The position numbers were made by a program, and so were the translations under genes. From the NCBI RefSeq assembly GCF_002797435.1, contig NZ_PGEN01000001.1, forward strand, positions 1,244,501 to 1,308,500: a stretch of 64,000 nucleotides of DNA, in the 5' to 3' direction. Positions 1-9,618 of the stretch are shown one piece after another (position 1 is the first letter of the stretch; each line of letters starts with the position of its first letter). The notes under the pieces were generated by a model. It ran no database searches, was not told the origin of the DNA, and saw nothing but the letters and a program-made list of their open reading frames with translations. The stretch is from Sphingomonas koreensis (lineage in GTDB: Bacteria > Pseudomonadota > Alphaproteobacteria > Sphingomonadales > Sphingomonadaceae).

Positions 1-3000
1 GCTCTGGGCGACGAGGCCGCCGGCCGTGCCGGTGCCGCTCAATGTCGCGCCGTTGCTCACTGTGATGACAGAGCGCGAGAGCAGGCCGTTGAGCGCCAGC
101 CCGCCGCCGATCACGTTCGTCGGGCCCGTGAAGGTCGCGCTGTTGCCGACCAAGTTGAGCATGCCAGCGCCGGTCTTCTCGAACGCGCCCGCGCCCGAAA
201 GGCTGCCGCCATAGGCGCCGGTGCTGGTCTGGGCGAACTCCAGCGTGCTGTTGATCTGGATCGCGCCCTGAAGCGAGGCGGTGTCGCCGCGCAGGCGCCC
301 GGTCGAGACGAGTGTGCCACCGGTATAGCTGTTCGCGCCGGTCAATGTGGTTGTCCCGGCGCCCGCCTGGACGAAGCCGCCGGTGCCCGACACGGCGTTA
401 GAGAGCGTCACCGCGTCGCTGCGGCTGACCACCAGCAGGCCGTTGTTGATGATCGCGCCGGCAAGCGAGCCGGCGGCGCCGCCGGTCCCGATCTGCAGCG
501 CGCCGCCCGAGATGGTCGTGCCGCCGCTGTGAGTCGCCGTGCCGGTCAGCACCAGCGTGCCGGTGCCGGTCTTGGTCAGGCTGCCGGTCCCGGAGACAGT
601 ACCGCCATAGGACGAATTGCCGTTGCCGTTGCCGATCGTCAGCGCACCGGTACCCAGATTGATCGCGCCCGCTCCGCTGAGCGTCTCCAGCGATACGCCG
701 AAGCCGGCAAGATCAAGGGTCCCCGTCCCGTCCTGTTGCAGCGCGGCGATCGTTGCGGCGCCGGTGAAAGTCGCCGCGCCGTTGTTGATCATGCCGTTGC
801 CGATCGTGCCGGCCAGCGACGCAGTGCCGTTGTTGAGCAGTCCGCCAGCAAGCGTGCCGGTGCTGGTGAGCATAGCGTCGTTCCGCACCATGCCGGCCAC
901 GGTGCCGGCATTGGTGAAGTTCGCCTGATTGAGCACCGCGCCCGCGAGGCTGCCGGTCGCGCTCACTGCCAGCGTGCCGCCCGCCACCGTCGTGGTGCCG
1001 GTATGGCTGTTTGCGCCGGTCAGCGTGACGCTGCCCGTGCCGGCCTTGATCAGGCCGCCGCTACCGGTGATGCTGCCGCCGAAGCTGGATATACCGCCGC
1101 CGTTCAGCGTGAGCGTCGCCCCGCCCGTAAGGACCGTGCCCGCCCCGGTAAGGCTGCCGATGCTCGTGCTGAAGCCATTCAGGTAGAAGCTGCTGCCGGC
1201 CGTCTGGGTCACCGTTCCGATACCGCTGGTGCTGCCGACCAGGCCCATGACGCCGTTGTTGGTCACCGCACCGGTCAGTGTGCCCGCGATCGCGGCGGTT
1301 CCGCTATTGCTCAGCCCGCCCGCCAGCGTGCCGGTACTGTAGAGATCGCCGGTGTTGGTCACCAGGCCGTTCACCCGTCCGGCATTCTCGAAATTCGCGT
1401 TGTTGTGCACCGCGCCCTGAAGTTCGCCGGTGCTGGCGAGCATGAGCGTGCCCGCGCTGATCGTGGTGATCCCGGTATAGCCGCTGGCGCCGGTCAGCGT
1501 GAGCGTGCCGGTACCGATCTTGGTCACATTGCCACTGCCGCCGATCACGCCGCCAAAGCTGGTCGAGGCGTTATTGCTGCCCAGAGTAAGCGTCGCGCCG
1601 CCCAGCGTCACGGTGCCGGCGCCGGCCAGGCTGCCGAAGCCGGTGTCGTGGCCGTTCAGTTCGAATCGGCCCGTGCCGCTCTGCGTCACCGCGCCGATGC
1701 CGGTGGTGACACCGGTCAGCGTGATCGTGCCGCTGTTCGTCACCATGCCGTTCAACACACCGGAGACCGAAGCGGTGGCGCGATTGTTCAGCCCGCCGTC
1801 CAGCGTGCCGGTGGAAGTCATCACCGCATTGTTGGTCACCAGCCCGGCGATCGTGCCGGCGTTGTTGAACATGCTGTCGTTAACGACGGCTCCCGCAAGC
1901 GATCCGCCAGCCGTCAGGTTCAGCGTGCCGCCCGACACCGTCGTGACACCGGCATAGCTGTTCGCGCCGCCCAGGTTGAGCGTGCCGTCCCCGGTCTTGG
2001 TCAGCCCGCCGCTGCCCGAGATCCGGGTGTTGATCGTGGCATCGACGCCGTTGAACACGTCGACCACCGAGAAGCCGCCGGTCGTCGCCAGCCCGTCCGC
2101 CGCGGTCGTGCCGGCGATCGTGTAGCCACCGGTGCTGAAGCGCAGTTCCTGGAACGCCTGCGTACCCTGCACGGCGATATTGCCGCCCGACGCGCCGCCG
2201 AACACCGCAACCTGCCCGCGCCAGCCGTCATTGACGGCGTATCCGGTCGGCGCGGTCCAGTTGGTGCTGGCCCCACTCCACACGCCACTGCCGCCATCAC
2301 CGCCGGCCGCCGCCGAACTGCCAGCCAGATCGCCGCCATCCCAATATTGGATCGCCTGGGGGCTGCTGGCGAAGAGCAGGTTCACCTGCCCGGCGATGTT
2401 GGTGAGCAGGGTGGGCGTGTAGCCGCCGGGCAGCGAGCCGAACAGCAGCCCGCTATCGGTCAGCGACCCGCCATAGTTGAACAGCCGGTAATAGCCCTCG
2501 CCGAAGCTCGGCTGAGCGATGACGTTGAGCGTGCCGTCGAGCGTCAGGTTGCCGCCGACATTGACCAGGTCGTTATTGGCTCCGCCGGGCGTGCCCGCCT
2601 CGCCCAGTTCGAAATTGAGGATCGTGCCCGCGCCGAGGGTGAGGTTGCCGGCGATGTTGAGCGTACCCGGGCTGTTGCCGGGATTGAGCTCGGCACTGCC
2701 GAAGGTGAGGTCGCCGTGGAAGGTGCCGCTGCCGCTCAGCGAGCCGCCATTCAGCGTCATGCTCGCGCTGTTGTTCACCACGTCGCCGAAATTGCCGTCG
2801 AGAACCAGCCGGCCGGTAGCGACCGTGACGGTGCCGGTGAAATTGTCGGCGACGGTGTTCGAGCCAGCCAGCGTGACCGCGACGTTGCTTGCGGCGGTGT
2901 CGACGATGACGCTGCCTGCGCCGGAGATCGTGCCGCCATACCTATAGTCGAGGCCATTGGCGAAGGTGAGCGAGGACGGGCTTCCCGAAGCCTCGAACAG

Positions 3001-6000
3001 GACGTTGCCGGAACCGAGCGTTCCGTTGCCCATGGTCAGCGCGACTCCGCCGCCGATCCGCGTATCGCCATAGCTGTTGGCCACGCCGAGCGTGAAGGCG
3101 GTGGCGCCGCCGCCCGACAGGCCGAAGTGCACGGTGCCGCCACTGATCGCGCCGTTGAAGGTCGTGCTCGAACCATCGACACCCTGCAGCGTCGCCATGC
3201 CGTTGCCGTCGACCCGAATGGCGTTGCCGATCGTGATCGGAGACACGCCCTGGACGTTGCGCAGGCGCGTACCGTCCGCCAGCGTCACCGCGCCGTTCCC
3301 CAGCGCCTGCCCGTTGTCGAAGCCGAGCGATCCGCCCAGTACCGCGGTGCCGCCCCAATAGCTGTTGGTGCCGGTCAGGGTCGTCAGACCAGTGCCCGAC
3401 TTGGTGACGCCGCCATTGCCCGAGATCGTGTTGCCGAAGCTCCGGTCGACCGCGGCGTCGAACGCCAGCGTCGCGTCGTTATGGACGTTGCCCGCGCCGA
3501 TCGAACCGCCGTCCGCCAGCCGCAACGTGCCGCCGAGGATCTGGGTGGGGCCGCCATAGGTGCTGACACCGGTCAGGGTGAGCGTGCCCGTGCCGGTCTT
3601 GGTAAAGTTGCCGCTGCCGATGATCGTGCCGGCAAAGCTGGCGTCGCTGTTCCCGGCGCCGACGAAGAGACCGCCAGCGCCCAGGTCGACCGAGCCCGCA
3701 CCGGCCAGCGCGCCGAAGCTGGCGGTGAAGCCGGCCAGGTTGAATGTGCCGCTGGCTGCCTGCTCGAACATGCCGTTCCCGAAGACTGATCCGGTCAGCG
3801 TCACGGTGCCGTGGTTCTCGATCAGCCCATCGGCTTGGCCCCGCAACCGCGCCGTGGCGCCGGCATCGTTGTACAGGCCGCCGCGCAGCGTACCGGCGCT
3901 CTCGAAGGTGGCGTTGTTGATCACCTGGCCGGTGACCGCGCCGAAGACCCCCACGATGAGCGTGCCGTCGCTGACCGTGGTCGGGCCGGCATAGCTGTTG
4001 TCGGCGTTGAGCGTCAGAATGCCGGTGCCGGCCTTGGTCAGCCCGCCATTGCCCGAGATCACCCCGTCGAAGTACGAACCCCCGTTGCCGGTGACGCTCA
4101 GGGTGGAGAATCCGGTGTCGATGCCGCCCGATCCGGTCAGCATGCCCACCGCGAAATCGGTGTTGAGGGTGAGCTGGCCCCCGGCAGCCTGATCGAAACT
4201 GGTAGCACCGGTCAATGGACTATCGACGAAGAAGGCCCCGGCATTCTGGACGCCGGCATTGAGCGTCCCGGCTGCGTGGGTGACGCCGCCGCTGTTGTTG
4301 ATCAGCGCCAGCAACAGGACCGAGTTGATCGAACCCGTTCCGGCGAGGTTGAGCGTGCCGCTATTGGTGACATAGCCGCCGAGCGCGCCGTTGAGGTTGA
4401 AGGTGGCGCCGGTCGCGACCGTAACGTCGGTGTTGAATGCGCTGGTGTCGGCGAGGGTGAGGGTGCCCGCATCGACGTGGATGGTCGGGGCACTGATGCT
4501 GGTGCCGCGCAACACCTGCTCGCCCGATCCGGTCTTCACCAGCAGTCCGGGGCCGGTGATCGCGCCGCTATAGTCGGCGAAGGGGATGCTGCTCATGTCG
4601 ACGGTCAGGGTTGCGCCGCCGAACCGGATGTCGCCGCCGGCGCCGTTGAGCGCGCCTACCGTGGCGTTGAAGCCGGCCAGATCGAGCAGCGCGCCCTGCA
4701 CGCTGTTATAATTGGTGATGCCGGTCGCCGTGCCGGTCAGCGTCACGATTGCGCCGCTCTGCGCATTGGCCAGCTCGCCATTGACCTGGTTCTGGATCTG
4801 CGCGGTGCTGAAGTTGCTGAGCGATCCGTTGATGATGCCGGTGCTGGTGAAGCTGGCAAAGGTCTGGACGGGCCCGTTGATCGTGCCGCTGTTCTCGATC
4901 GTCGAGAAATTCTGGATCAGGTCGGCACTGAGGCTGCCGGTGCCGGTGATCCGGAGCGTGCCGCCATTGACCTGGGCGATCGCCTCGAGCGTGGGGTTGT
5001 GGCCGACATTGATCGTGCCGCTCAGGGTCAGCGTGCCGCTGCCATTCTTGGTGAAGTCGGAAGTGCCGCCATCGGGGCCGGTGATCGTGCCGCTGAACAT
5101 CGTGGAGGCGTTGTTGTAGCCGACCTCCAGCCGGCCATTGTTCAGCGTGATGCCGCCCGCGCCTTCGAGCGAGCCGGCCCGAGTGGTGAAGCCGGCCAGA
5201 TCGAAGAGGGCGCCCGACTGGACGTTGAGCGCCGACTGATTGCCGATCGCATTGTTGGTGCCCAGCCGCAGCGTGCCCGCCGCGATATCGGTCGCGCCGC
5301 TATAGGTGTTGGCGGCGGAAAGGACGAGGGTGCCGGTGCCGGTCTTGTCGAGGCCCGCCCCGCCCTGAATGACAACACCGATATCGGCGGTGACGCCCGC
5401 GCTCACATCGATGATCGAGAAGCCGCCGGTCGTCTGCAACGTCGCGCCCAGCACGGGGTCGAAGGGACGCAGCACATAGCCGTCCGTTTCGAACCGAAGC
5501 TCCTGGAAAGCGTGGTTGCCGTCGACCGAGATAGTGCTGCCGGCCACGCCGGCGAACACCCCGACCTGATTCTCCCAGGCACCGTTGACCGCGTAGCCGG
5601 TCGGGCCGGTCCAGTTGGTGCTAGTGGTGCTCCAGATGCCGGCGCCGCCATTGCCGCCGGTGGCAGCCGAGCTGCCGGTCAGATCGCCGCCATCCCAATA
5701 TTGGATCGCCTGCGCGCCGCCGAGGCGGAGATTCACCTGGCCGTTGATGTCGGTAAGTACCTGGGCACCCAGCCCGCCTGTGATCGAGCCGATGGCGAGG
5801 CCATTGTCGGTGAGCGTACCGCCATAGTTGATCAAGCGGTAATAGCCGGGGCCATAGCCCGTGCCCCAGCCGATGGTGTTGAGCGTCCCGTCGAGCGTCA
5901 GGTTGCCGCCGACATTGACCAGATCGTTGCTGGCTCCGCCCACCACGCCGGGCGCGCCCAGTTCGAAGTTGAGGATCGTGCCCGCGCCCAGGTTGAGGTT

Positions 6001-9000
6001 GCCGGCGATGTTGAGCGTGCCCGGGCTGTTGCCGGGGTTGAGCGCGGCATTGCCAAGGTCGATGCTGCCATGGAATATCCCGCTGCCGGCCAGAGATCCG
6101 CCATTCAGCGTCATGCGCGCGGTGTTGCCCACCACGTCGCCAAAGTTGCCGTTGATCACCAGCCTGCCGCTGATCACGTCGACCGATCCGGTGAACTTTT
6201 CCGTGCTGGTGTTCGATCCCGTCAGCGTGACAGTATTCGCGGGTTCCGTCTCGATGCTGACGATACCGTTGCCGATGATCCTGCCGCTGAAGCTGTAGTC
6301 GGCGGCGGTCTGGAAGACGAGCGCGGCCGGCGTGGTCGGGTCCGACGCCGCGGCGTCGAAGGTGACGTTGCCGGTGCCGAGCGTGCCGTCATAGACGATC
6401 AGCGCGACGTTCGGACCGATCCGCGTATGGCCGTAGCTGTTCGCACCGTTGAGCCGGAAGATGCTGCCGGCGAAGGGCGCCGAGATGCTGGTCGTGAAGT
6501 GGATATCGCCGCCGCTGATCGCGGCGTTGAGGTCGGTGTTGTTGCCGCCGCCATCGAAGGTCGCGGTGCCGCCCGGCGCGATCTGGATGGCGTTGTCGAT
6601 ATTCAGGCGCGCGCAGCCGCAGGCGGCGTTGAGCAGGGTGGTGCCGTTCGCCAGCTTGATCAGCCCGGTGCCGGCCGCGAAATCGCTCCCCAGGCCAAGC
6701 GTGCCCGCGGTGACGTTGATCCCGCCGCTGCCGGCCCCTTCCTCGTTGAGATCGTCGAGCAGCAGCGTGCCCGATCCGACCTTGGTCAGCTCGCCCTGAA
6801 GATCGAGCGCGCCGATCATCTCGAGGGTGTAGCTACCGGTGTCGATCGTGCCGCCGCCCGACAGGATCGCCATGTCGCCGGAATAGCTGTCCTCAAGCGC
6901 CTTCAACGTCGCGCCATTGTCGATCTCGACACGCTGGCTGGCGCCGAGCCCGAACTGGCCGACAGCAAGCGTGCCGGCCTGAACCGAGATGTTGCCGACA
7001 TAGGGGCCGGTCATCCCGTTGAGATTGTCGCCGCTCAGCGTCAGCGTGCCCGCGCCGAGCTTGGTGATCAGGCCGTCGCCCGCGATGCTGTCCGCGACGG
7101 TGATGTCGTCCGAGCGGTTGAAGATCAGCGTGCCGCCGCCGATGACGATCTGGCCGGTGCCGAGTGCGCCGGTGGTGCCGCCATCGCCCACCTGAATCGT
7201 GCCGTCGGGATTGAGGATCAGCGTGCCGCCGGAATAGCTGTTGTTCGCGGTGAGGATCAGCTTGCCGGGGCCGAACTGCCCGAGCAGGCCGCTGCCGCCG
7301 ATCGCGGTGGCGAGCGTGACGTCGTCCGACCGGTTGAAGGCGAGCATGCCGTCGGTGGTAATCGAGCCGGTGCCGAGCGTGCCGGTGGTGCCGCCGTCGC
7401 CGACCTGCAGCGTGGCGCCGGCCGCTACCGTTGTGTTGCCATAGCTGTTGGAGCCGGTGAGCGTTGTGATGCCGCCGCCAAAGGTATCGGCGAGGACCAG
7501 GTTGCCGCCGCTGATCGCGCCGGTCAGCACCGTCTGATAGCCGCCGGCATCGATCGTCGCGGTGCCGCCCAGCGCGATCTGGATCGCGTTGGTCAGCGTC
7601 ACTGGGACACAACCACATGAAGCGTTGAGCAGTCTGGTGGTATCGGCCAGCATGATCGTGCCGGTGCCGGCCGCACCATCGACACCAAGACCGAGAATAC
7701 CGGCGGAGACGACGGTCGTGCCGGTATAGCTGTTGGCTGCGCTGAGGATCAGCGTACCGTTTCCGATCTTCTCGAAGCCGCGCGGCGATGCGTCCTGAGA
7801 AATCACGCCGCTTTGCGTAGCGACAGCGCCGGCCTGAACTTCAAGCTGTGTGCTGTTCGACGCAATGTTGATGTTCGCTGTGTTGTTGGTGCCGTTGGCG
7901 TAGCTGATCACCGAGCCGGTGGTTGTGATCGTGTTGCCCGACCCGCCTGCCGCGCCCGTTTGGCCGATCACCAGCCTGCCGGCCAGGGTGATCCCCCCGG
8001 TCAGGTCATTGTTGCCGAGCAGCGTTAGCGTCCTGCCGCTGCCGACAGCGATCGCGAGGTTGCTGGTGATCCCGCCGCCGCTGCTGCCGAAACTATTGGT
8101 GCCGCTGACCGTGATGCTGCCGCCGCTCGATGCGATGAGGGTGCCGGTGCCAGTGATCCCGCGCGCCAAATCGAAGCTGTTGCTGCGCAAATCGAGCGTT
8201 CCGCCGGCCAGATCGACGCCGCCCGAACCGAGCGCGGCAGCGCTTCCCATCGACAGCGTGCCGGCCTCGACGCGCGTTCCGCCCGTATAGCTGTTGGTGC
8301 CGCTTAGCGTGAGGATGCCCGTGCCGCTCTTGATGAGCATGCCGCCGCCTGAAATGGCGTTGCCGAGCGTCAGGTCGCTGTCTTGACGGAAGTTGAGCCT
8401 GCCGTCGACGATGCGGATGTCGCCGCTAAGGCTCCAGCCGCTGCCAAGGCTGAGCCGGGAAGTGCCTCCAAGGCTCAGCGCCAGCGCACGGGTCACGCCG
8501 TCGCCGTTCAGCCCGCCGCTCACCGCGGCATTTATCGTGAGCGTCGCGTCGCGCCCCACGACGCCAATGCCGCCGGCGCCATTGTTGCCCCGGTTGCAGC
8601 AGCCGCCGGCCAAGAAGGTTCCGCCAAAGCCGGCATTGCCGCCACTGACCGGCGCGTTTAGCTCAGCCGAAGCGGCCGTGGCGAAAACCAGACCGTGCCC
8701 GCCGTCGCCACCACCACCGCCCCAGAAATAGCCATTGCCACCCAGCCCGCCATCCCCGCCGGCTATCGCGACGCTGAAACTGAAGGTGCCGGCGACATTG
8801 GCGTCGATCACCACCCCATAGCCGCCCGCGCCGCCGCCGCCGCCATCGCCGTCGTTTGAGGTTCCGCCGTTGCCTCCATTGCCACCGCTGATCGCGCCGC
8901 CGAGAAACGCCATGGAGTTCAGCACTGCGCCATGGGCTCCGCCGCCGCCGCCGGTTGCCCGACTGCCCGTTCCGCCACCGGTGCCGTTCGCGCCATGCGC

Positions 9001-9348
9001 CCCCGGGGTCGCGCCGCCGGCGCCGCCCGTGATGCCGGTCGAGGTGTTGCCGCCCTGGCCGCCGACCCGACCCGCGCCTCCCCCGGCGCCGCCTTCATAG
9101 CTTTCAGTGGCGTTACCCCCGGCGCCACCCGTGCCGGTGGTGCTGCTCGCGCCGCCCGGCGGTCCCGGCATTACGTTGCCAAGACCGCCATCGCCACCGC
9201 GTGTGTCCTGCGCCGCGGCAGAGGTGGCAAGCAAGACCGTCGCGGCCAGGCCGCTGGCCAGTGCGGTTCGGGTCCGATAAGAGTTGGTCCGTCGCGCCTT
9301 GCGCTGGCCGTCCCTCAGTATCACGAACGAAGCGGTATTCCGGCCCAT
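1..9348 (-). CDS. Giant autotransporter-type beta-strand-repeat surface protein (5' part, gene continues past left edge)
   Basis: An uninterrupted minus-strand frame starts at ATG 9348 and runs to base 1 without a stop, giving at least 3116 residues. A strong ribosome site (AAGGGGGAGG, 9354-9363) fixes the start. Residues 1 to about 46 form a long signal peptide with a basic N-region, ending SAAAQ. Residues about 50-240 are a Gly-Gly-rich head. The rest is dozens of autotransporter-associated beta-strand repeats of the type GTLTLTGANSYTGGTTV, which fold as a right-handed beta-helix passenger. Two WDGGDL...NWT blocks lie at about 5.7 and 2.3 kb. The C-terminal beta-barrel needed to confirm a type V autotransporter would lie beyond the left edge, so export mode is inferred. 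The likely role is a cell-surface adhesin or biofilm protein. The passenger contains Cys pairs (CGC twice and one CC), uncommon in such proteins. Long plus-strand frames over this region are antisense shadows of the biased repeat codons. Confidence 0.88.
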   Translation of the reverse strand, partial: MGRNTASFVILRDGQRKARRTNSYRTRTALASGLAATVLLATSAAAQDTRGGDGGLGNVMPGPPGGASSTTGTGGAGGNATESYEGGAGGGAGRVGGQGGNTSTGITGGAGGATPGAHGANGTGGGTGSRATGGGGGAHGAVLNSMAFLGGAISGGNGGNGGTSNDGDGGGGGAGGYGVVIDANVAGTFSFSVAIAGGDGGLGGNGYFWGGGGGDGGHGLVFATAASAELNAPVSGGNAGFGGTFLAGGCCNRGNNGAGGIGVVGRDATLTINAAVSGGLNGDGVTRALALSLGGTSRLSLGSGWSLSGDIRIVDGRLNFRQDSDLTLGNAISGGGMLIKSGTGILTLSGTNSYTGGTRVEAGTLSMGSAAALGSGGVDLAGGTLDLRSNSFDLARGITGTGTLIASSGGSITVSGTNSFGSSGGGITSNLAIAVGSGRTLTLLGNNDLTGGITLAGRLVIGQTGAAGGSGNTITTTGSVISYANGTNNTANINIASNSTQLEVQAGAVATQSGVISQDASPRGFEKIGNGTLILSAANSYTGTTVVSAGILGLGVDGAAGTGTIMLADTTRLLNASCGCVPVTLTNAIQIALGGTATIDAGGYQTVLTGAISGGNLVLADTFGGGITTLTGSNSYGNTTVAAGATLQVGDGGTTGTLGTGSITTDGMLAFNRSDDVTLATAIGGSGLLGQFGPGKLILTANNSYSGGTLILNPDGTIQVGDGGTTGALGTGQIVIGGGTLIFNRSDDITVADSIAGDGLITKLGAGTLTLSGDNLNGMTGPYVGNISVQAGTLAVGQFGLGASQRVEIDNGATLKALEDSYSGDMAILSGGGTIDTGSYTLEMIGALDLQGELTKVGSGTLLLDDLNEEGAGSGGINVTAGTLGLGSDFAAGTGLIKLANGTTLLNAACGCARLNIDNAIQIAPGGTATFDGGGNNTDLNAAISGGDIHFTTSISAPFAGSIFRLNGANSYGHTRIGPNVALIVYDGTLGTGNVTFDAAASDPTTPAALVFQTAADYSFSGRIIGNGIVSIETEPANTVTLTGSNTSTEKFTGSVDVISGRLVINGNFGDVVGNTARMTLNGGSLAGSGIFHGSIDLGNAALNPGNSPGTLNIAGNLNLGAGTILNFELGAPGVVGGASNDLVNVGGNLTLDGTLNTIGWGTGYGPGYYRLINYGGTLTDNGLAIGSITGGLGAQVLTDINGQVNLRLGGAQAIQYWDGGDLTGSSAATGGNGGAGIWSTTSTNWTGPTGYAVNGAWENQVGVFAGVAGSTISVDGNHAFQELRFETDGYVLRPFDPVLGATLQTTGGFSIIDVSAGVTADIGVVIQGGAGLDKTGTGTLVLSAANTYSGATDIAAGTLRLGTNNAIGNQSALNVQSGALFDLAGFTTRAGSLEGAGGITLNNGRLEVGYNNASTMFSGTITGPDGGTSDFTKNGSGTLTLSGTINVGHNPTLEAIAQVNGGTLRITGTGSLSADLIQNFSTIENSGTINGPVQTFASFTSTGIINGSLSNFSTAQIQNQVNGELANAQSGAIVTLTGTATGITNYNSVQGALLDLAGFNATVGALNGAGGDIRFGGATLTVDMSSIPFADYSGAITGPGLLVKTGSGEQVLRGTSISAPTIHVDAGTLTLADTSAFNTDVTVATGATFNLNGALGGYVTNSGTLNLAGTGSINSVLLLALINNSGGVTHAAGTLNAGVQNAGAFFVDSPLTGATSFDQAAGGQLTLNTDFAVGMLTGSGGIDTGFSTLSVTGNGGSYFDGVISGNGGLTKAGTGILTLNADNSYAGPTTVSDGTLIVGVFGAVTGQVINNATFESAGTLRGGLYNDAGATARLRGQADGLIENHGTVTLTGSVFGNGMFEQAASGTFNLAGFTASFGALAGAGSVDLGAGGLFVGAGNSDASFAGTIIGSGNFTKTGTGTLTLTGVSTYGGPTQILGGTLRLADGGSIGAGNVHNDATLAFDAAVDRSFGNTISGNGGVTKSGTGLTTLTGTNSYWGGTAVLGGSLGFDNGQALGNGAVTLADGTRLRNVQGVSPITIGNAIRVDGNGMATLQGVDGSSTTFNGAISGGTVHFGLSGGGATAFTLGVANSYGDTRIGGGVALTMGNGTLGSGNVLFEASGSPSSLTFANGLDYRYGGTISGAGSVIVDTAASNVAVTLAGSNTVADNFTGTVTVATGRLVLDGNFGDVVNNSASMTLNGGSLSGSGTFHGDLTFGSAELNPGNSPGTLNIAGNLTLGAGTILNFELGEAGTPGGANNDLVNVGGNLTLDGTLNVIAQPSFGEGYYRLFNYGGSLTDSGLLFGSLPGGYTPTLLTNIAGQVNLLFASSPQAIQYWDGGDLAGSSAAAGGDGGSGVWSGASTNWTAPTGYAVNDGWRGQVAVFGGASGGNIAVQGTQAFQELRFSTGGYTIAGTTAADGLATTGGFSVVDVFNGVDATINTRISGSGGLTKTGDGTLNLGGANSYAGVTTVSGGTLNLTAGGSLAGAVVNDSMFNNAGTIAGLVTNNAVMTSTGTLDGGLNNRATASVSGVLNGMVTNSGTITLTGVTTGIGAVTQSGTGRFELNGHDTGFGSLAGAGTVTLGGATLTLGSNNASTSFGGVIGGSGNVTKIGTGTLTLTGASGYTGITTISAGTLMLASTGELQGAVHNNANFENAGRVNGLVTNTGDLYSTGTLAGGLSNSGTAAIAGTLTGAVTNNGVMGLVGSTSGIGTVTQTAGSSFYLNGFSTSIGSLTGAGTVLTGGATLTLNGGGISSFGGSITGSGGLIKAGTGSVTLTGANSHTGTTTVAGGTLAVSATGSLAGAVLNQANFTNAGTVAGMVRNDAMLTSTGTLAGGLLNNGTASLAGTIGNGMINNGAATFTGAATIAALQQDGTGTLDLAGFGVSLETLSGAGAINLGTGALTIGNGNGNSSYGGTVSGTGSLTKTGTGTLVLTGTATHSGGTTISGGALQIGTGGAAGSLAGAIINNGLLVVSRSDAVTLSNAVSGTGGFVQAGAGTTTLTGANSYTGGTLVSTGRLRGDTASLQGAIQINSTLEFAQTSTGAYGGSLSGAGAFEKTGAGMLNLVGNSATFTGPTNVIGGGLALNGLLSRSVITVSNGATLSGTGTAGGLVAQS
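1950..3250 (-). repeat. Internal duplication block, downstream copy
   Basis: About 1.3 kb of the surface-protein gene matches the block at 5300-6604 at a constant offset of 3354 bp. Shared landmarks in the protein are NAI(R/Q), AISGG, YYRL.NYGG, QAIQYWDGGDL, NWT.PTGYAVN, QELRF and TTGGFS. One 32-base run is identical in both copies (2327-2358 and 5681-5712). Outside such runs the copies have diverged, so the duplication is not recent. Confidence 0.75.
5300..6604 (-). repeat. Internal duplication block, upstream copy
   Basis: This is the partner of the 1950-3250 block, with the same order of landmarks (AACGC, NAIQI, YYRLINYGG, QAIQYWDGGDL, NWTGPTGYAVN, QELRF, TTGGFS). A third, partial relative of its first part (SCGC, NAIQIALGG) is encoded near 7.6-7.4 kb, so the module has been copied more than once. 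Confidence 0.7.
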
Positions 9349-9618
9349 GTCAACCTCCCCCTTCAGGGAGCGACACACGCACACCGAGAATAAGTCAATA
9401 TACGATATGCGGGCGAAGCTATTTCAAATGCTTCGTGAAATCTGCCGGACGCGTTCGAATAGACTAAAAACGCTTCGTATCTAAACCAGGATATGCCTGC
9501 GCTCGCGATCAAGAACATGAATACCTGTCGTCGAGGAGTTCACTGCCTGATGACAGCTTTCCGTCACCCGGCGCCCGAAGCCGCCTGACCGCTAACGGCC
9601 CAGTTTAAGCCATTGCGG

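Noticed and set aside
529..7620. Two very long plus-strand open frames (529-3789 and 3811-7620)
   Set aside because: They are antisense to the autotransporter-type gene, have low-complexity Arg/Ala/Gly composition and no ribosome site or family motif. The minus-strand frame has signal peptide, repeats and a strong ribosome site.
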